From Sulfolobales archaeon (lineage in GTDB: Archaea; Thermoproteota; Thermoprotei_A; Sulfolobales; Desulfurococcaceae): a stretch of DNA of 64,000 bases. The DNA is taken from the NCBI GenBank assembly GCA_025059075.1, contig JANXDZ010000001.1, positions 125,686 through 189,685 on the forward strand, in the 5' to 3' direction. The number at the start of each line of letters is the position of its first letter. Within the stretch, counting starts at the first letter, position 1. Made by a program: the position numbers and the translations under genes. Positions 51,533-61,140 of the stretch are shown here, piece by piece. The notes beneath the pieces were generated by a model. That model was given only the letters and a program-made list of their open reading frames with translations. It did no database searches and was not told where the DNA came from.

Positions 51533-52159
51533 TCAAATCTACTACTTAAAAACGTATAATTAGAGAAATCTCTTTCCTCAATAATGATCCTTATCAATAA
51601 GTTGACCAGCGCTTCCGAATTCTGCATGATTCAAATATCCATAAGGTCGTGAAGCGTAGACAACGCATTATGGTTTTATTGACTACTTCATAAGCTTTAC
51701 TAACTTAACCTTAATGTTCTCCATTCACTAAACGTAATTAAACGTAATTAATAGATTCACTCAATTGAGAAGTATCTAAATGCGTTGAACACAGTTAGGT
51801 AGCCTAAATATATGAGCGTACGTACTTAGAGTAAATTCTCCCCCATCCAGGGAATAACATTGAACTCTATTTGAATGCAGCAATAGATTTAGAAGTACTT
51901 GGAGAACACTCTATTAATAGTTGCTGGGAGCGGTATCTTCATTAAACATATCTTAATTAAATAGTTAGTACTTTAGGAAAACCTTGAATAGAAGACATAG
52001 TGTTTCTATAAATAATTGTTGACAGTTAGTTATGGGCGACATCCATCACATTATTGTTGGCAAGCTTCATAAAGTAATCCCCTCAATATTATTACTTGTT
52101 AGGATTAATAGTGCTTCACTAACATGAAGTATGTAGCGGCAGTTCTCATAAATTACACT
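51533..52159. other. Non-coding or heavily decayed DNA
   Basis: No open frame is plausible. Sequence is AT-rich with short runs of coding flavour on both strands but no consistent frame. It lies downstream of the decayed ABC permease and is best read as further decayed or intergenic DNA. Confidence 0.4.
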
Positions 52160-52700
52160 CCAATATTAAATCTCAACATTTCTTAAGCCTTGGATTATAA
52201 TACCGTTATCATAAGCCCTGGAGCTGTTATCTACCACTAGGCTCCAGATGCTATTGCACAGGATCTCTTATCTCAATGTATTACAGCTTCCTGCGACTCC
52301 TGATCGAGTCTCCAAAGTCCAGGAAGTTTAGTGCAGCTTCAGTTATCATTGAGGCATAAGTCCTCAGCATGAGGAGGGCCACTGATGTTGGGGCTAGCTG
52401 AGGTAATAAATGCTTTATAATTATCCTAATAGCGCCTGTCCCCATAGCTCTCGCAACTTCAATATACGGTTAAGCCTTGAGCTTAATTACCCTTCACATA
52501 CCCGTAAATGTAGAGAGCGGTACTATGAATAGCTGGATGGGAGTTAAGGACGTTGTGTCTGTAATGCTCATGAGAGCCCCGTCTACAAGTCTGCTTACGC
52601 TAGCTACCTCATTATGCTTTAGGAATATGACTTTAACTAGTATAACACCACCTTCGTAAGCATAAAGTGGATTGTAGCTAGTGAATCCATATTCTACACG
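52160..52700 (-). pseudogene. Decayed oligopeptide-type ABC transporter permease (DppC/OppC-like)
   Basis: On the minus strand one frame reads SRLVDGALMSITDTTSLTP to PLSTFTGM, a stop, RVIKLKA, a stop, PYIEVARAMGTGAIRIIIKHL, then LAPTSVALLMLRTYASMITEA and ALNFLDFGDS (about 52620 down to 52310). EVARAMGTGAIRIIIKHLLP is the EAA coupling loop of DppC-type permeases, and EAALNFLDFG matches the usual EAALSFLGLG. A frameshift then continues with AIASGA.W.ITAPGLMITVL near 52200. Several stops, a frameshift and a shortened middle show that the gene is dead. No other transporter genes remain. Confidence 0.75.
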
Positions 52701-52869
52701 TTACTGCCCTACTTAATTTTTCAAAATTCTTTAGGACATAAATGTATTGTAGAATGCAGCATACAATATCTCTCTGAAGTTTCATATAGACTTTAGCTAT
52801 ATGAATAATTTATATTTAGGGATTTTTTAAATTACATTCATTAAGGTTGCTTTAGGAAGGTGTGAATTA

Positions 52870-54534
52870 ATGGATTTAAGTGAATTAAGTCAATGCATTG
52901 AGTCCTATATGGCTGAGTATTCTAAATACTATTTATTCCCCTACATTCATGGGGATGAAAAGCACTCTAAGTTAGATAACATTGCTGAAGTTATTAGTGA
53001 AAATACACCTGAAGTAAAGTGGGAACGTGAAGTAAGAATTGCTGGTAGAGTAATGGCTCTAAGAATACATGGGGCATTAGCGTTTGTAGACTTAATTAAT
53101 GAAGGCTATAGAATACAGCTGTACTTAACTAAAGACATACTTAAGGAGAGCTACGACTGGTTCACCGATAATGTAAGGCGTGGAGACATAGTGTGGGCTA
53201 AAGGCAAATTGTTTAGAACTAAGAGAGGGGAGCTATCAATAAATGTCTCTCACTACAAGCTTCTATCAAAGAGCCTCATAGCGCTTCAACACACATGGAT
53301 AGGGATAGAGGATCCTGAACTTAGGTATAGGAAGAGGTATTTAGATCTAGTGCTTAATAGAGAGTCTTTTGAAGTACTAAAGACTAGGTTCAATATATTG
53401 AAGGAAATTAGGCTATGGATGTACCAAAGGGGTTTTTATGAAGCCGACACCCCTATAATACAACCAGTATATGGTGGTGCAGCAGCTAATCCATTTAGGA
53501 CTTATGTAAATGCTCTCACCGAGGAGTGGTACTTAAGAATAGCACCAGAGCTTTACTTAAAGAGGCTATTGGTAGGAGGATTCAGTAAAGTATTTGAAGT
53601 AGCTAAAGTGTTTAGAAATGAAGACATTGATGTAACTCATCACCCAGAATTCACAATGATGGAGGCCTACATAGCTTATGCCGATTACGAAGACATGATG
53701 GAGCTAGCTGAGGAGCTTCTCTACTCAATAGCCATTAGACTTGTTGGAAGTTCTACAATAAGATACCCAGTAGACATTGAGAGATGTGGGAGAAGCGTGA
53801 TTGATGAAATGGATTATGAAGTCATTGAAGAACTACTTGAATACACTCTATGGAGCTATAGTGGGTTTAAGAAGAAGCGAGATGTATCTAAAAGTGATTT
53901 AGATGAATTAAGAAAGGATCCAGTTAAGTACTTGTATAGAGTTATTGGAGAACCAAGGCTATACGTAGAACTAGATCTAAAGCCCCCCTACCCCAGGGTA
54001 AAGCTCTTAGAGCTGCTGAGGAAGCATTTAGACATAGATCCTGAGGCTGCACCAGATGAACACTTAGTTAAATTATTGATGGAGAAGCAAGTAGTTCTTA
54101 GAGGCGGATATAATAGGGATATAGCATTAGTCAAATTATTTGAGCACTACATTGAGAAGAGCTTAGTTAAGCCTGTATTTGTAATAGATTATCCAAGGGG
54201 TTCATCACCTCTAGCTAAGCCACATAGAGCTGATCCAAGGCTTGTAGAGAGGTTTGAACTATTCGTTGGAGGAATGGAGATAGCTAATGGCTATACTGAG
54301 CAGAACAATCCATATGAACAATACGTAGCCTTTAAAGACCAGGAGGAGAGACGTAAGTTAGGAGATATAGAAGCTCAAGAGGCTGACTACGACTTCGTTG
54401 AAGCACTTTGTGTAGGAATGCCTCCTGCTGGAGGCATAGGCATAGGCATTGATAGGTTAATAATGCTATTTACAGGAAAAACTAGCATAAAGGAAGTAAT
54501 ACCGTTCCCCATGGTTAAAAAGGGATTTAAATAG
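52870..54534 (+). CDS. lysS: Lysyl-tRNA synthetase, class II
   Basis: The 554-residue class II enzyme has an N-terminal OB-fold anticodon-binding domain (about 55-140), motif 1 RYRKRYLDLVLN (about 154-165), motif 2 VAKVFRNEDIDVTHHPEFTMME (in two parts, about 247-268) and motif 3 GIGIGIDRLIMLF (about 524-536). Most euryarchaea use the unrelated class I LysRS, while class II is common in crenarchaea, so this supports the taxonomic call. It lies alone with a GGAAGG ribosome-binding site before ATG 52870. Confidence 0.93.
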   Translation: MDLSELSQCIESYMAEYSKYYLFPYIHGDEKHSKLDNIAEVISENTPEVKWEREVRIAGRVMALRIHGALAFVDLINEGYRIQLYLTKDILKESYDWFTDNVRRGDIVWAKGKLFRTKRGELSINVSHYKLLSKSLIALQHTWIGIEDPELRYRKRYLDLVLNRESFEVLKTRFNILKEIRLWMYQRGFYEADTPIIQPVYGGAAANPFRTYVNALTEEWYLRIAPELYLKRLLVGGFSKVFEVAKVFRNEDIDVTHHPEFTMMEAYIAYADYEDMMELAEELLYSIAIRLVGSSTIRYPVDIERCGRSVIDEMDYEVIEELLEYTLWSYSGFKKKRDVSKSDLDELRKDPVKYLYRVIGEPRLYVELDLKPPYPRVKLLELLRKHLDIDPEAAPDEHLVKLLMEKQVVLRGGYNRDIALVKLFEHYIEKSLVKPVFVIDYPRGSSPLAKPHRADPRLVERFELFVGGMEIANGYTEQNNPYEQYVAFKDQEERRKLGDIEAQEADYDFVEALCVGMPPAGGIGIGIDRLIMLFTGKTSIKEVIPFPMVKKGFK

Positions 54535-54834
54535 AAGCACAATGAGCCTTACGTAAATAATGGCCATAGCTATAGGTGCTAGAGTGAAGTTATGTGAAAT
54601 TGCTGAAATCATTTTTAGAAAGAGTTAAAAGGTGAAAGCAGTGCGTACTTAAGTGAGGCGCTTTATTGAACAATGCGCTTTAGTTTGTAACAAACAGTGC
54701 CTTAATGAAAAGCTCTACTGCTTTATTAAAGCATGCGTCCACTCATTTACATACGATCTCTTAAACTACTTGATGAAAAGCTCTAAAGGAAGTGTTGGAA
54801 ATACTTATTACTCATAGAAGATAGTCATCTAGAG
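54535..54834. other. Intergenic region, no supported gene
   Basis: About 300 bases between lysS and the symporter operon. A plus-strand TATA box is likely near 54800. Nothing else is recognisable. Confidence 0.5.
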
Positions 54835-55020
54835 GTGTGGGTTTTGAAAAAGTCTTACGCAATATTGTTTGCTCTAACCACAGTGCTCTATGGACTACTT
54901 CCATATGCTTTACTTAGACATTGGGGGGGATTAGCAGTACTTCTATTCTGGGTTTCCTCAGCTCTACTTTGGATAATTTTTAGCTTAATTATTCTCGAGA
55001 AGGAGTTTAAGGGTGTTTAA
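54835..55020 (+). CDS. Small membrane protein of a sodium:solute symporter pair (DUF3311-like)
   Basis: A 61-residue protein with two membrane helices (AILFALTTVLYGLLPYALL and LAVLLFWVSSALLWIIFSLII) and a short charged tail (EKEFKGV). It is adjacent to the symporter gene, whose ATG follows the stop with no gap. Small two-helix proteins of the DUF3311 type are found before such symporters and may act as accessory subunits; that role is inference. Confidence 0.7.
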   Translation: MWVLKKSYAILFALTTVLYGLLPYALLRHWGGLAVLLFWVSSALLWIIFSLIILEKEFKGV

Positions 55021-56508
55021 ATGGAGCTACACTTAATGTTCCCAATAGTGTTTACACTGTACATAGTCTTTGGAACAATTATAGCACTATTGTCTAGAAG
55101 GCTTGGAGTAAAAACTACTGCTGACTACTTTGTAGCAAGTTATAGGCTTGGGGGATTTTTAGCATCAATGACTTATGCAGCCACTACATATAGTGCATTC
55201 ATGATGCTTGGGCTAGTGGGGTATTCTTATGCAACTGGAGTAGCTTCACTAGGCTTTGAGCTAATATACTTAGTAGCAACAGTAGGCTTTCTAACCTTAG
55301 TTGGGCCAAGGATGTGGAGGTTGGCTAGAGAGAGGAAATGGATTACTCCATCTGAAATGCTATCAGATCTATATGCCTGGAGACCTCTTGGAATTTCTAT
55401 AGCACTAATCTACATGATTTCACTAATTCCATATACAGCTGCTCAATTAAAGGGTATAAGTGAAGTCGCTTCATCCCTTGGATTAAGTTATGAAGTTGGA
55501 GTAGTAATTGCTTCAATTGTGTTAATTACATGGATCATCTTAGCAGGCATTTGGAGTGTAGCTACAACAGATGCTTACCAGGGAATACTAATGATTTCAT
55601 CAGCTATTGCATTAATCGTTTGGACAGCGGCGTTCCTCCTGCCATCAAAGGGCATCGATCTAGCTAAAGCCATAAACAACTTAGTTAATAGCAGTAGTGG
55701 CAACTTACTGGACTTAACTTGGAGCCCAGAGTTCTTTATAAGCATGTCTACTCCCTGGATATTCTTCGCAATCACAAACCCCCACGTTGTTCAGAGAATC
55801 TATATGCCTAGGGACGAGAGATCGTATAAAGTCATGGTTAAGTACTTCGCTTTCTACGGCTTCACGTATACGTTAATAACAGTGTCGCTAGGGCTATTGT
55901 TTAGAGCATATGCTTCAACAGCTATAGATCCTATGATAGAGCATGCATTAGTTAGAGAGAGGGATAGTGTTACGCCAACATTCCTTAAATTAGCGCACCC
56001 ACTAATAGCTTCAGTAGTTTATACAAGCATTATAGCTGCTGCAATATCTACAGCTAACTCAATAGTTCTTACAGTGGCTAGTTCAATAACTAGAGATCTC
56101 TATGAGAGAAGGATCAGTGTACCTAATCAAAGAGTCTCCAGGGCTGTTACAACAATATCAATAGTGTCACTAACGATTGTTGCTGCTTTAGCCACATACT
56201 ATAGGCCGGCTTTTATAGTTGACTTATCAGTTCTTTCATCAGTTATGTTAATTCCTCTAGCTCCAATAACAATAATTGGCGTATACTCCAAGCCGAGTAG
56301 AGCTAAGAGCTATTTCGCGCTTACTTCATTATTAGTTGGCTGTGGCTTAACTATGGCTCTAGCGATTATTAAAGGCCCTATAAGAGTACTGAGAGAGACG
56401 TTGATGGGAATACCTATATCACTGTTAATCCTCGTTATAAGCACTATAATAATGCTCCTTCCGCTATTGAAACAGTGGTTAAATGTCTTTCACTCCAAGC
56501 TCTCTTAA
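55021..56508 (+). CDS. Sodium:solute symporter family protein
   Basis: The 495-residue protein has about 13 membrane segments and the SSS-family signature in the middle: YAATTYSAFMMLGLVGYSY (about 51-69) and GIWSVATTDAYQGILM (about 177-192), where A and TD.YQ sit near the sodium and substrate sites. Substrate (proline, pantothenate, organic acid and others) cannot be read. It is preceded by the small DUF3311-like gene in one operon. Its 3' end overlaps the convergent unknown gene at 56479. Confidence 0.88.
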   Translation: MELHLMFPIVFTLYIVFGTIIALLSRRLGVKTTADYFVASYRLGGFLASMTYAATTYSAFMMLGLVGYSYATGVASLGFELIYLVATVGFLTLVGPRMWRLARERKWITPSEMLSDLYAWRPLGISIALIYMISLIPYTAAQLKGISEVASSLGLSYEVGVVIASIVLITWIILAGIWSVATTDAYQGILMISSAIALIVWTAAFLLPSKGIDLAKAINNLVNSSSGNLLDLTWSPEFFISMSTPWIFFAITNPHVVQRIYMPRDERSYKVMVKYFAFYGFTYTLITVSLGLLFRAYASTAIDPMIEHALVRERDSVTPTFLKLAHPLIASVVYTSIIAAAISTANSIVLTVASSITRDLYERRISVPNQRVSRAVTTISIVSLTIVAALATYYRPAFIVDLSVLSSVMLIPLAPITIIGVYSKPSRAKSYFALTSLLVGCGLTMALAIIKGPIRVLRETLMGIPISLLILVISTIIMLLPLLKQWLNVFHSKLS

Positions 56509-56823
56509 GATATTTTTAAATTCTTCATCTCCTATAGAACCTCTAGACAGAGTCTCTAAAAGCTTTAGCTCAAGATCGAGTCTATTTAACTTAAGCAATA
56601 TAGGCCTCACTAGTAAGTACTCCATAATGAAGTAAGCAGTGTCATCATTTCCATAGTGCTGAATAAGTGCGTGAAGCACTCTACTTGGATTGCTGAACAA
56701 TAGCGTTAATAGGCTTTCCCCCAAGTACTGCTTACATATATAATCAAGGGCGTCATATAGTCCAGGTGACTTTAACTGTATGTAGTCTCTTACTGCTTTT
56801 CTCAATTCATCAATGTTTGACAC
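56479..56823 (-). CDS. Small helical protein linked to a KaiC-like ATPase
   Basis: A 114-residue protein, predicted all-helical (ELRKAVRDYIQLKSPGLYDAL; LVRPILLKLNRLDLELKLLETL). It starts at ATG 56823, inside the last 14 bases of the KaiC-like gene, so the two are translationally coupled. The C-terminus overlaps the convergent symporter gene by 30 bases. No family recognised; partner of the ATPase by context only. Confidence 0.6.
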   Translation of the reverse strand: MSNIDELRKAVRDYIQLKSPGLYDALDYICKQYLGESLLTLLFSNPSRVLHALIQHYGNDDTAYFIMEYLLVRPILLKLNRLDLELKLLETLSRGSIGDEEFKNILRELGVKDI

Positions 56824-58249
56824 TTTGCCCAGCTCCTAGACAGTTGATGAGTCCCTTTATTTCACTTAAGCATTCGTCAACTTCATTAGAATCAATCAAT
56901 AATGGCTCCTCAGCCCTCCTCCATAGATAGGCGTTATAGCTGAAACCTCCATGGCTTGCTTTAATGAGACCTATATTAATGACTACATCGGATATACCAG
57001 CATTTACTCTATAAATTTTCTCACTTAAGTATGAACTTGTGCGTATTATTAACACTTGCTCTTTCTTTAAGTAATTGAGTTGATTAATTAAATAAGGCAT
57101 GTATTCTCTAGTCCTAGTGGCTGAGAACGGTATTTCAACTCCATGAAATATAACGACATCGGGCTTAGCTTCTTTAACTAAGTTTACTTCATGCACTAAG
57201 AGTTGTTGAATACTCATAGTAAATGGATTTAGCCCAACTAACTTAAAGTACCTAGATATGAGTTCATTAACATCCTCTACGCCTATCTTCACTAAAGATC
57301 TCTTGATGAGCTCTGCAAGGTCTGAGGATGCGTACCTGTAACTTATTAATAATGTCTTTAAGTCATTCTTAATTGATAAACCCAGAAAGATCATTGGAGT
57401 AAACCATGGCCTTGCATCAGCTGGATAAGTTATGTAAATAACGTGTCCACGGTGGAGGTGTTTAAACGCTGCTGAAAGAGTTTTACATGGCAACTCTATT
57501 TTTTCTTCCTCCTTTACTGAAGGAACTTCCTCAATTATTGGAGGCGGCCATACCTCAACTCCTCTTCCTTCAGCTATGGAGAAAGGTATTTGGGCAACTG
57601 ACACTGGTGTGTTTCTAGTCTTCCTTATCTCCATTAATCTAACTAACATGCTTTTCTCAATTCTATGCCGCATTATTATCATGGAGTCAACTACAAACTC
57701 TAGTTCACCAAGCCAAATAGACTTCTCTCCCACGGGCAGTTCCGCTAATAGAATTGTTAATCCATTAGTAATGCTTGGCAGATTGTATAGGAAGTTCTGT
57801 AGAATAGCTCTTTTAGCTAAATTACCTTCAACACTCCCTAGAAGTGGATTAATTGAATCAATTACTATTACTTTATACTCATTCCTCTCAACAATCTTCT
57901 TAATTTCAGATAAGAACTCCTCTGGCATTAATGCTAGGGGAAAATTAATGAACTTTAAAAATCCCCTTCCTTCAGCACTCTCCAGATCTATTCCAAGCCT
58001 CTTCATTACTCTAAATAATTTATTCCTACTCTCTTGAAATGATATGTAGAGGCACTTGCGCCCTCTTAAAGTATTTGCATAACATATTGTTGAAGCAAGA
58101 GTAGTCTTACCAGCACCTGGGTGTCCAGCTATGGCAATTAAAGAGCCTGGCGCTATAGCGTCTCCAATCAATTTATCTAAACCCTCTATTCCCCAAGTCA
58201 ACTTCTCCATGCCGCTTACACCAACAATAATATTGTTATATCTAGACAC
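56810..58249 (-). CDS. KaiC-like RecA-superfamily ATPase
   Basis: The 479-residue protein has a RecA-like domain with Walker A AGHPGAGKTTL (about 41-51), Walker B KVIVIDSINP (about 125-134) and a KaiC-type linker (FVVDSMIIMRHR). A second domain (about 260-470) lacks Walker A but keeps the shape, as in many archaeal KaiC-like proteins. They are regulators rather than clocks in archaea and the target is unknown here. The true start may be Met14 (MEKLTWGIEGLDKL). Confidence 0.8.
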   Translation of the reverse strand: MSRYNNIIVGVSGMEKLTWGIEGLDKLIGDAIAPGSLIAIAGHPGAGKTTLASTICYANTLRGRKCLYISFQESRNKLFRVMKRLGIDLESAEGRGFLKFINFPLALMPEEFLSEIKKIVERNEYKVIVIDSINPLLGSVEGNLAKRAILQNFLYNLPSITNGLTILLAELPVGEKSIWLGELEFVVDSMIIMRHRIEKSMLVRLMEIRKTRNTPVSVAQIPFSIAEGRGVEVWPPPIIEEVPSVKEEEKIELPCKTLSAAFKHLHRGHVIYITYPADARPWFTPMIFLGLSIKNDLKTLLISYRYASSDLAELIKRSLVKIGVEDVNELISRYFKLVGLNPFTMSIQQLLVHEVNLVKEAKPDVVIFHGVEIPFSATRTREYMPYLINQLNYLKKEQVLIIRTSSYLSEKIYRVNAGISDVVINIGLIKASHGGFSYNAYLWRRAEEPLLIDSNEVDECLSEIKGLINCLGAGQSVKH

Positions 58250-58395
58250 TGTGTTCTTACAACTTTATATATTTACTATCTACATTACTCTCACTTGATC
58301 TAAGAGCTATTCTGCTTTGTGTTTGAGCATTCATTATTAACTGTTGGCTAGAGTTAATTAAAGACTTTTTATAGTAGTACTGCTGGTGGGAGTTC

Positions 58396-59142
58396 ATGGG
58401 CATTATTAATGAGTTACGTAAGAAGCCTTTCGCAATAATTGGCCATCGTGGTGCTGCTGGAGTAAAGCCTGAGAACACTGTTTCAAGCATACTGTATGCT
58501 TATAATAATGGGGCAGACGTAGTTGAAGTAGATGTAAGGTCTACACGCGATGGATTCCTAATACTGCTTCACGACGAGGATTTTTCAAGGGTTTCAGGTG
58601 TTTCTATTAGGCCTAGGGATGTAAGCTATGGATGGATTAAAGAGAACTTAAAGGTTATGGGAGAGGAGGTAGTTGAATTAAGTGAGGTAATAAACTTAGT
58701 GAAAAAGCTTAATAAACACCTATTGATTGAAGTAAAGGAACCTGAAACAACTAGTAAGGTAGTGGAACTAGTTTTAAGGGAGAAAGCAGTTAACGAAGTT
58801 GCAATAATAAGTTTCTTTGATGAAGCTCTCAAAATAGTTAAGGAAATAGAGCCTGGGATAGCGACTGGCTTAATATACAGCAAGCCGCCGGGCAGAGTAG
58901 TTGATGCAAGGAGCTTAGGTGCTGAAATAGTTTTGCCAAAGTATAGTTTAGCGAGTGAAAAAGCAGTTAAGCTAGCCCATAGGCTAGGCCTCACAGTAAT
59001 TGCATGGACTATAAACGAGTTAAATACAGTAGCTGAGCTAGTTAAGAGAGGAGTTGACGCTATAGCTAGTGACTATCCAGATAAATTAGCTGACTATAGG
59101 AATAGTATAGCGAGTCGCTTAAATATACTACAATACTCTTAA
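58396..59142 (+). CDS. Glycerophosphodiester phosphodiesterase
   Basis: The 248-residue TIM-barrel enzyme has IIGHRGAAGVKPENT (about 14-28), which supplies the catalytic His and Arg/Glu, VVEVDVRSTRDGFLILLHDEDFSR (about 43-66, in two parts), and KHLLIEVKEP (about 107-116). It releases glycerol phosphate or glycerol 1-phosphate from glycerophosphodiesters, in archaea probably acting on ether-lipid or other head groups. It precedes the UMP kinase gene by 17 bases on the same strand. Confidence 0.92.
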   Translation: MGIINELRKKPFAIIGHRGAAGVKPENTVSSILYAYNNGADVVEVDVRSTRDGFLILLHDEDFSRVSGVSIRPRDVSYGWIKENLKVMGEEVVELSEVINLVKKLNKHLLIEVKEPETTSKVVELVLREKAVNEVAIISFFDEALKIVKEIEPGIATGLIYSKPPGRVVDARSLGAEIVLPKYSLASEKAVKLAHRLGLTVIAWTINELNTVAELVKRGVDAIASDYPDKLADYRNSIASRLNILQYS

Positions 59143-59168
59143 CTACTAAAAGCTCTTAGGTGCAGCAC

Positions 59169-59849
59169 ATGAGTGAAGTAATTGTAGTGAAGCTCACTGG
59201 AAAGCTATTTGATGAAGGGGATAGAGAGCTGTTTTCTTCATATATAAAGATCTTCAGGGAAGTAATTGAAGGCGGTCATAGATTAATTATAGTAACTGGT
59301 GGAGGAAAGCTTTGTAGAGATTACATAGAGTTAGCTAAGAGAATTGGAATAAGATCTCTATATGTACTTGACTCATTGGGGATCTTTGTATCTAGAGTCA
59401 ATGCATATATACTGGCACACTTACTACAGCCCTTCTCTAATACTACAATACCTAAGGATCTTGAGGAGCTTAGAGCAATATATCATCAGAGACCTATAAC
59501 AGTCATGGGAGGCGTTATACCTGGTCAATCAACTATAGCTACAGCTCTTGAAGTTGCAGAAGCTCTTGGATCATCAATAGTAGTATACTTCACTACTGTC
59601 AACTACATTTACACCAATGACCCAGCTATAGACGCTAGTGCAAAACCTCTTAGAGAAGTGAAGCTTAAGGAACTTAAGGAGTTTCTTAAAACCAGGAGCT
59701 TACCGGGGGAATACCAGTTAATTGATGAAGTTAGTGCTATCATTGCAGAAAGATCTCGTATCACTATATACGTCACTAAGTACACTAATCCTAGTGCACT
59801 ACTTGAAATAATTAGTGGAGGCAATCCTGGAACAGTAGTAATTCCCTAA
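59169..59849 (+). CDS. pyrH: UMP kinase
   Basis: About 226 residues from ATG 59169, preceded by AGGTG; a GTG three codons upstream is in frame. Family motifs: VVKLTGKLFDEGD (about 5-17), IIVTGGGKLCRDYI (about 38-51), PITVMGGVIPGQST (about 117-130) and YTNDPAIDASAKPL (about 153-166), which bind UMP and ATP. It converts UMP to UDP. Co-transcribed with the glycerophosphodiesterase gene by spacing. Confidence 0.92.
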   Translation: MSEVIVVKLTGKLFDEGDRELFSSYIKIFREVIEGGHRLIIVTGGGKLCRDYIELAKRIGIRSLYVLDSLGIFVSRVNAYILAHLLQPFSNTTIPKDLEELRAIYHQRPITVMGGVIPGQSTIATALEVAEALGSSIVVYFTTVNYIYTNDPAIDASAKPLREVKLKELKEFLKTRSLPGEYQLIDEVSAIIAERSRITIYVTKYTNPSALLEIISGGNPGTVVIP

Positions 59850-60048
59850 CTATTCTCCTGCTTTAGATTTCTGTAGTAGACTTAGGGCAATTCATTAAGT
59901 TTCTCCAAGCCCTCTCTACAGCAACTCCACTTCTATTACTAGAGGCATTAAAGCCCTATAGGTCTCGGGAATCTGAGGTCATCACAGAGTTTATGTTCAC
60001 TTACACTCTCTCAAAGCTTATATTAAAGGATTTAATCCTAGTTTAATC

Positions 60049-60372
60049 CTATTGTTCGCTAATGAATGTTTCTGCTTCTCTTACAGCATCATTAGTGCTT
60101 CCATAAGTCTTTATAGAGTGCTCTGTGTTTGAAGCCTTATAGAGAGCCACAATGTCCCCAAGTCTTAGCACCATTGCATACGTTGGAATTTCAAGAAGAT
60201 CTCCAACTTCATTCTCATATACTATTTCGGCCCCCAGCTTCCTTAATTCTTCTGCAATAATGAATGCATCTACGTTAAAAACCTTCTTTCCCGATAGAAA
60301 TTCTTTTATAACTCTTTTTTCTAGGCCTTTTTTAATAAGCCTCCTCTTAAGGATGTCTTCATAGAGCTTCAA
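60049..60372 (-). CDS. Small protein of unknown function, coupled to a TRAM gene
   Basis: A 107-residue protein with an N-terminal basic helix (LKRRLIKKGLEKRVIKEF) and a mixed alpha/beta remainder (NVDAFIIAEELRKLGAEIVYE). The start overlaps the TRAM-gene stop by four bases. No family recognised; an RNA-linked role is suggested only by the neighbour. Confidence 0.6.
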   Translation of the reverse strand: MKLYEDILKRRLIKKGLEKRVIKEFLSGKKVFNVDAFIIAEELRKLGAEIVYENEVGDLLEIPTYAMVLRLGDIVALYKASNTEHSIKTYGSTNDAVREAETFISEQ

Positions 60373-60674
60373 TACTCTACGCCACTTTCAGTAAGAGTTC
60401 CAGCAATTTCTCCATAAATAGTATCCCCTAGTATTTTAGTCACCTTAACTCTTACTTTAGAGCCAACGCTTCCTCCCTTCATAATAACTCTTTTGCCCCT
60501 ATATAGCGCAATGCCGTTGCCCCTTGGATCAGAGCTTGTCACAATTACTTCAATTATAGAGCCTTCTTTCAAGTTATCGTGTTCGTATCTATTAACCTGT
60601 GGGTATATGCTGAATTTCTGCACATCACTTGTATATGGATCCCACGAGTACTTCTTTTTATGCTGCTTAGTCAA
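60369..60674 (-). CDS. TRAM-domain RNA-binding protein
   Basis: A 101-residue protein whose C-terminal half is a TRAM domain (LKEGSIIEVIVTSSDPRGNGIALYRGKRVIMKGGSVGSKVRVKVTKI, quoted in parts, about 36-82). Archaeal stand-alone TRAM proteins act as RNA chaperones. The N-terminus is a short variable tail (QHKKKYSWDPYTSDV). It starts a two-gene operon with the unknown protein downstream. Confidence 0.85.
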   Translation of the reverse strand: MTKQHKKKYSWDPYTSDVQKFSIYPQVNRYEHDNLKEGSIIEVIVTSSDPRGNGIALYRGKRVIMKGGSVGSKVRVKVTKILGDTIYGEIAGTLTESGVEY

Positions 60675-60786
60675 ATCAGATCACACGTATGTAGATACAT
60701 TTTGCTGCTATGTAATAACTACAGAGAACTATTAAAACTCTTTTGCCTGCTCTATTACTTTAAGCTAAGTTTTATAACAGGAAGTA

Positions 60787-61086
60787 TTGAATGTAACATG
60801 GTTGAGACAAGTGGTAATGTGTCCTTACTGCAGCTTTAGTGCAGAAGTAAGTAATTTTAAGTTAAGGAGAGCTCCATGGAAGTTTAGATTTTACACTGTA
60901 AGTTATTTACAGTGCCTAAAGTGCGGTTGCTCATTCAACTATTACACTGGGACCAGTCCTGGAGGAAAGCGCTGCGAATTTACTTCTAGAATAAAGCCTA
61001 GACCTACATCTAGGAGAACTATCAAAACTAAGGATAGAGCAGTGTCCTTAATTACATTAGAGAAGTGGTTAAAGGTTGCCCAATGA
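60787..61086 (+). CDS. Small basic zinc-binding protein
   Basis: A 99-residue basic protein (an internal ATG near the ninth or tenth codon, MCPYC, could be the true start) with two Cys pairs, CPYC and CLKC (about 12-15 and 43-46), that could form one zinc ribbon, and a lysine/arginine-rich C-terminal half (TSRIKPRPTSRRTIKTKDR). A nucleic-acid-binding function is plausible. The family is not recognised. Divergent from the TRAM operon. Confidence 0.6.
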   Translation: MNVTWLRQVVMCPYCSFSAEVSNFKLRRAPWKFRFYTVSYLQCLKCGCSFNYYTGTSPGGKRCEFTSRIKPRPTSRRTIKTKDRAVSLITLEKWLKVAQ

Positions 61087-61140
61087 GCTGAGAATAGTTG
61101 TTTAAAAAAATATTTGAATTAAGGAACTACGTTAATTTCT

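Noticed and set aside
52477-52659. Plus-strand ORF of 60 codons in the 52-kb gap
   Set aside because: It is the antisense of the decayed permease; the minus strand gives the recognisable permease sequence.
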